From contig NC_135772.1 in NCBI RefSeq assembly GCF_028453695.1, positions 16,921,611-16,985,610 on the forward strand: DNA of 64,000 nucleotides. The letters are read 5' to 3'. Within the stretch, counting starts at the first letter, position 1. Each line of letters opens with the position of its first letter. Of the stretch, positions 59,531 to 64,000 are shown one piece after another. This DNA is from Augochlora pura (taxonomy: Eukaryota; Arthropoda; Insecta; Hymenoptera; Halictidae). The notes under the pieces are model-generated. The model did no database searches. It was not told the DNA's origin and worked only from the letters and a program-made list of their open reading frames with translations. The position numbers and the translations under genes are program-made.

Positions 59531-62500
59531 TACATTTCTAACCTATTCGATTCACTACCTTTAGTGTTAAAATCGCAACACACAATACTTTATTTATGGT
59601 AGGTCTCTAATCTTCCAGCGACAGTATTTTGGCGAATACTTCGTAGGATGGTTTTTAATAAAATTCCACAACCACGGGACCGGTGGAACTGGGTTGCCGA
59701 ATCAACTGAAAACGCCGGCAGGTTCCTTTCATCTGCCGGGGAAAAGTTCCTTCGGGTGAAAATCGATTGAAGATGGAATTTCAAAAGGGGCTTTCTTTCT
59801 AATTTACGTGCGAGCCCCGATTTTATTTTGCTTTAGGATCTTCCCGAGCACAGCGTGTGTCGCAGTATCTCAGGTTGCTGGCGAATTGGTAGCCCGGAGA
59901 CACGCCGCGCGGCGTCGCATGATTGGGGGCTCCGGCGCGGGAAGGACGGCGTTACCCGGGTAAAGATTCTTCTCGTCATCGGTTGAAAGAAGCATTGATA
60001 TTCGCGCGGTATGCCTTGCGGTATCGCGGAGCCGGCCGGGATGGGAAAAGTGGGGGGAGGAGACGAAGGGCGCGCAAAGGAATGCAAATGAGAGTTCGCG
60101 CCCGGGGTCGGACGGGGAACGCGAAAGAAGGGATGACTAAGTGAAAGCGTTATAGATAGATCGATCTGCATTCCTGCTGATAAAATCTTTCAATTGATAC
60201 CCTTGAACGTGACTTCTCTCTCTCTTTGCCCTTTCGATTGTAACTGCGGGATACGGGTTTAATCTTGCGTACGGGCCGTTTCCCCGATTTTCGCGCGATA
60301 GTTTTCGGGTTGAAACGAATGTTTCTAGATGTTGCAGTGTACACGGAATGTACACATCCATGTATATTGGAATACTTGATTTTATTTACCTTTTTGACAA
60401 TATTTTACCAATAACGTATTGGATACTTCATCGATGCTGAAAGAGCAATTCTCTTTATTAATTTTACTAGATCCAGCAGTTGAATACGAAAGTCAATCTA
60501 GCAAATAGTTTTCTATTATCCAGCTGATATGATTTAATCGTGAAGGTGTGTGATAATTTATTTTGTCTTTTATCAGCGTTATTGTTTTTACCAAGTTGAA
60601 TAGTATCAGATAACAAAGACGTCTCATAAAGGCAGAAAATATTTTTTACCTTTCTTCGATTAAAAAAAGCTGTGATCAAAAGTTCAAATAGCGAAAGTAT
60701 TAAAGTGTTAAATGTAATTTTAAAAATGGTAACGCGAGCTGCTTAAACATTTAATTACTCAAAGAACTAATGAAATTTAACACCACTAGATATCACTGAA
60801 AATATGTATACCTAAAATAAAATTTGCCGAGAAAAATTCTTTCACAGCATAAATTCATAAGCAATAATAAGTTCATTGAAAGCTGTAAGTGTTCGCATAC
60901 TTAATGAACAATGACGCACATCTGCAGTGTTTTCACAGGTGTTTCGCGGATCCGTTCGAGCGGAAGTTGAATACCGCTCCGCGGAACTAATTGAAAACGT
61001 TATTTATTTATTATACGAAACGTACATTGTCGATACGGAAGGGAAATGATGATCGAACGGCGGATAAAAATATTATACGTCACGCGCATACGCCTGACGG
61101 TGCATACGGTTTAAGGGAGTCCTCAATTTTTCACACGCCTCGCCATGACGGATCGCGAAAGCGAAAATGTGCTTGCTACGCGGGCACGTCCTTTGTACGC
61201 TTGTCAATTACTGCCTACCCCGATGTATTTCGATATTCTGTCGAGTGTCTACGGCCAACCGGCGAAAAAGAATGCCTCGGAATTGGAAATTTAATTATGA
61301 ACGATACGATCGCGTAGTCGTATCGACTATCGAGTATATCGGGGGATGGTATCGCCGTCGGATATCGAGTGTCATCCGGCCGCAAAGTATGCGATCAAAA
61401 AAAAATAAAAAAAAAGAGAAAGTATCTAACTTCGCCGGGAACACATACTATTCGGTCCTACGCCGATATACGAAAACAGATTTTTTTTCGCGAACGATTC
61501 GCGCTAGTCGACGATCGGCCGAGATTCGCACGGGCGCGGATCGAGGGTCAAACACTTAGCAAAATCGAAAATCCTCGTCGGTTTGAGCACTCCGCGATTA
61601 TTGTTCCGGACAATACTTGCCCGTTGGAGAAAGGTATGCCGTTCGGCGCTGTATCTCGTGCAGTCCGCCGGATTATTATGGTACAGAGAATCGGCGGAGA
61701 GGCGACTGTTGTTCGATGACCGGTTCGCCAATAACGCGTGGTCCCAGAGCTTCGACAGGATATCTTTTCCTTCCCCCAAGGAGACGGCGCTCCTCCTCTC
61801 GGTAATTGATCGAATTTTATCTGTTTTCGTTAAGGTATACTCGGAGATTCTCTCCGATGGGTTCTGCGCTCGACGGCGGCATTGTAGGTCAGCGCATCCA
61901 TCGCCGATATTATTTCTAAGGACGATATTACTCCGCGAACATTCTTTCGATTTACTTTCGCGGCCGTCCCCGTGGCTGGATACGTCCGCGGAGAGATCGA
62001 AGGAGACGTCCGAACGGTGAACAGCTTTCCCGGGCTTCCGTCGCCGCGTCCTCGGTTTCCACGAACGACGCTGCGCCGTTGAATCCCGCGGGACTTTCGG
62101 CTGGCCAGCCTCGAATCAAAGAATACATTAATATTCGCCGGAGGTACGGGATATCGCGCGCAGCAAAATATATCCGGGCGCGGATCCTCTCCGCTCCGAC
62201 GAGGAAAAACAAATTCCCGAAGATTATTACGAGAAGGAAATGAGTCGAGCCTTGGCGCAGAATCCGCCTCTAAATTTCTCGGCGCTTTATTTATCACATT
62301 TATGATTCGCGCGATGAATACGGGCCCAAGGAAATAAAATTGATTGCCCTCACGAACTCCACGGCTCTCTTCATTCCAGAATTCTCGCCTCTCTCTCTCT
62401 CTCTTTCCTTCTCTCTTTATCGGACTCTCTTTCTCGCCGTACCTCGTTTACATCGTCGATGCCGCCTTTAAGGAAGATAGATCCTTCGGAGAAAGACTTC

Positions 62501-64000
62501 GTTGCGCGAGAGTCTTCCGTGAATCCCAATTTTTCTTTATTACAAGCCCCGACGTATCTTAATGACAGCGGGACTCCCGTTCCAGGCACGTTGTTCTACG
62601 CACGGATTTTTCCGGGAATACGTGTACCGGAGGAGAAAGATTTGTCTGCGTTATTTGCCGACGAGAAAAATCGTTCCGCGTCGTTCCATGCACCAGGTTT
62701 TCGGAACGGATCGGTGTTCCAGCTTTTTGTTTATTAGTCGGGTACGTACCAGACGCTCGGTATCGACGGCGTTCACCCAGCGACGATCCAACCCATACGA
62801 ATTCCGTGTTCGGCCACGCGTGTCCTCCTCGTGCGAACACGCGGAACGTAAACCGTCGAAGACCTCGCTTCCGTAGCCAAACATCGAGCGTTTATGGTTG
62901 TCAACTAAAGGAGCGTACTTTAAACCCGCCACGGGTGACGTTGGCGGAGCCGGGAGTTCCCTCGGTACATCCTATTTATTATAAACAACCGTGATGTTTT
63001 CGTTCCGCGCGGATCGACCGCATAATTCTTGGGAAAACTCACGGCGAACGAGACCCGATCGTACAGCACGCAGCGCAAGGTATCGTCGAACACGTAGTCC
63101 AATTCCCAGGTCATCGTAAATTTTCGGAGCAGGGAATGCTGCCGCAGAAGTTCGGACGGAGTTGGACGTAACCCGAATTTTTCAATCGCGACGATCGATC
63201 GTCGGTTTTCGATCTTGGCGAGGGAACGCGCGACGAATTAATCGCGCGTAGACGCCGCGCAATTACGATGTCCTCGGAAAATATTTGCCCGTGAACGTAG
63301 CGAGGGTCCCGGGCTGCGCGCAGCCGACTTCAGGCCGCGCGTTTGACATCGTCAAAAAGAAATATCGAGCGGGGTCCACCACCCCGCCGCGCCCGTAGAG
63401 AAACGAACCTTTATCGAACAATGGACGACCGTTTTGAATCTGAGCTGTAATTTTTTTTTGTGCCCGAACGACAGGTTAATTAATCTCTAGCTGGCTCGGA
63501 CGTCCGCGCGCAGCGGAGTACCCGCAGCGAGCCTCTTTCATCCGGGGAAAACCGTAATAACGGTCTCGGGGATATTTCCGCGGCCGCGACGGCGCGGTGT
63601 CGCGGTTTCAAGAACCCGCGATGGACGGGGCTTGTTCAAACTTCTCTCCAAAAACGGAAATAGCCGGCGCGATTGTAGCTCGATTTTGTAACTGCTCTCC
63701 GAGGCCGTTCGCGGTTCGACGCAACGTTCGCGCGCGGATCATATTTTCTATTAGCGTCGGACGCGTGCTCCGTATACGATTTGCGAACGAAGCATTTATT
63801 ATTGACTATAGTACCGTCCGTCGAATAGAACAGTGTATATAAGGTAGGCAAAATATCTTCTTAAAATAAGAAGTCTAACTATATTAAATAAATATATTTT
63901 GTTAAATATTGCCTTTATTTTTAAAATTGATTTATCCTAAATTCTTTCTAAATTGGCAGAAATTCTTTGGACATTTTAATGCATAACATATACATGGCTC

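Larger units (their letters stand above)
53575..64000. other. Gene-poor right end
   Basis: About 10 kb without a recognised gene. It contains the AT-rich tandem duplication, poly-C and GA microsatellites, two DNA elements and two weak minus-strand exon candidates, each listed separately. Both-strand open frames around 57920-58380, 61580-62300 and 62460-62930 have GC-rich, Arg/Ser-heavy composition expected of chance frames. From 60360 to 60930 and after 63850 the sequence is AT-rich and appears empty. Confidence 0.45.

Noticed and set aside
1..64000. tRNA, rRNA genes and CRISPR arrays
   Set aside because: No A/B-box pairs with cloverleaf context, no rRNA-like segments and no spacer-repeat arrays were seen; the tandem repeats present are microsatellites, a coding VNTR or degenerate satellites.

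Overview
The window looks like nuclear DNA of a hymenopteran insect, most likely a bee. Genes are split by short GT-AG introns, CpG- and GC-rich stretches alternate with AT-rich ones, microsatellites are dense, and several short TTAA-flanked DNA elements of a kind common in bee genomes are present. The species cannot be fixed from the sequence. Two 100-base N runs (18502-18601, 50163-50262) are assembly gaps.

Left end (1-7354), plus strand: the 3' thirteen exons of VPS54, the GARP-complex tethering subunit, followed head-to-tail by a complete six-exon DYNC2LI1, the light intermediate chain of the intraflagellar-transport dynein-2 motor. Next comes a long, mostly non-coding stretch (7355-18195). 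It holds a CpG-rich block with a strong splice donor at 9408 and one convincing orphan exon on the minus strand (15726-15883).

Minus strand, 18196-20969: a complete five-exon gene for a secreted protein of unrecognised family. It has a signal peptide, a helical cysteine-containing N-terminal part, a Ser/Thr mucin domain built of 28-residue (84 bp) tandem repeats interrupted by an assembly gap, and an acidic cysteine-containing tail. A TATA box lies just upstream.

Plus strand, 32660-47421: the cell-fate determinant numb. A 25-codon exon encodes the myristoylation-type N-terminus (MGN...). It is separated by a 10.4 kb intron from eight exons that encode the basic membrane/aPKC segment, the PTB domain, two NPF motifs, a DPF motif and the FQVQL C-terminus. 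The big intron is CpG-rich and contains microsatellites and an uncharacterised degenerate repeat array (37147-38030). A long presumptive 3' UTR follows.

Right end (52251-64000): two adjacent two-exon genes for small cysteine/proline-rich proteins (99 and 131 aa), probably paralogues. Beyond them is gene-poor DNA with an AT-rich 127-bp tandem duplication, a 348-bp terminal-inverted-repeat element, an 80-bp mariner-type hairpin element and two unassigned candidate exons. The recognised genes do not form an operon-like unit. VPS54 and numb both act in endosomal/membrane traffic, but nothing in the sequence links their regulation.
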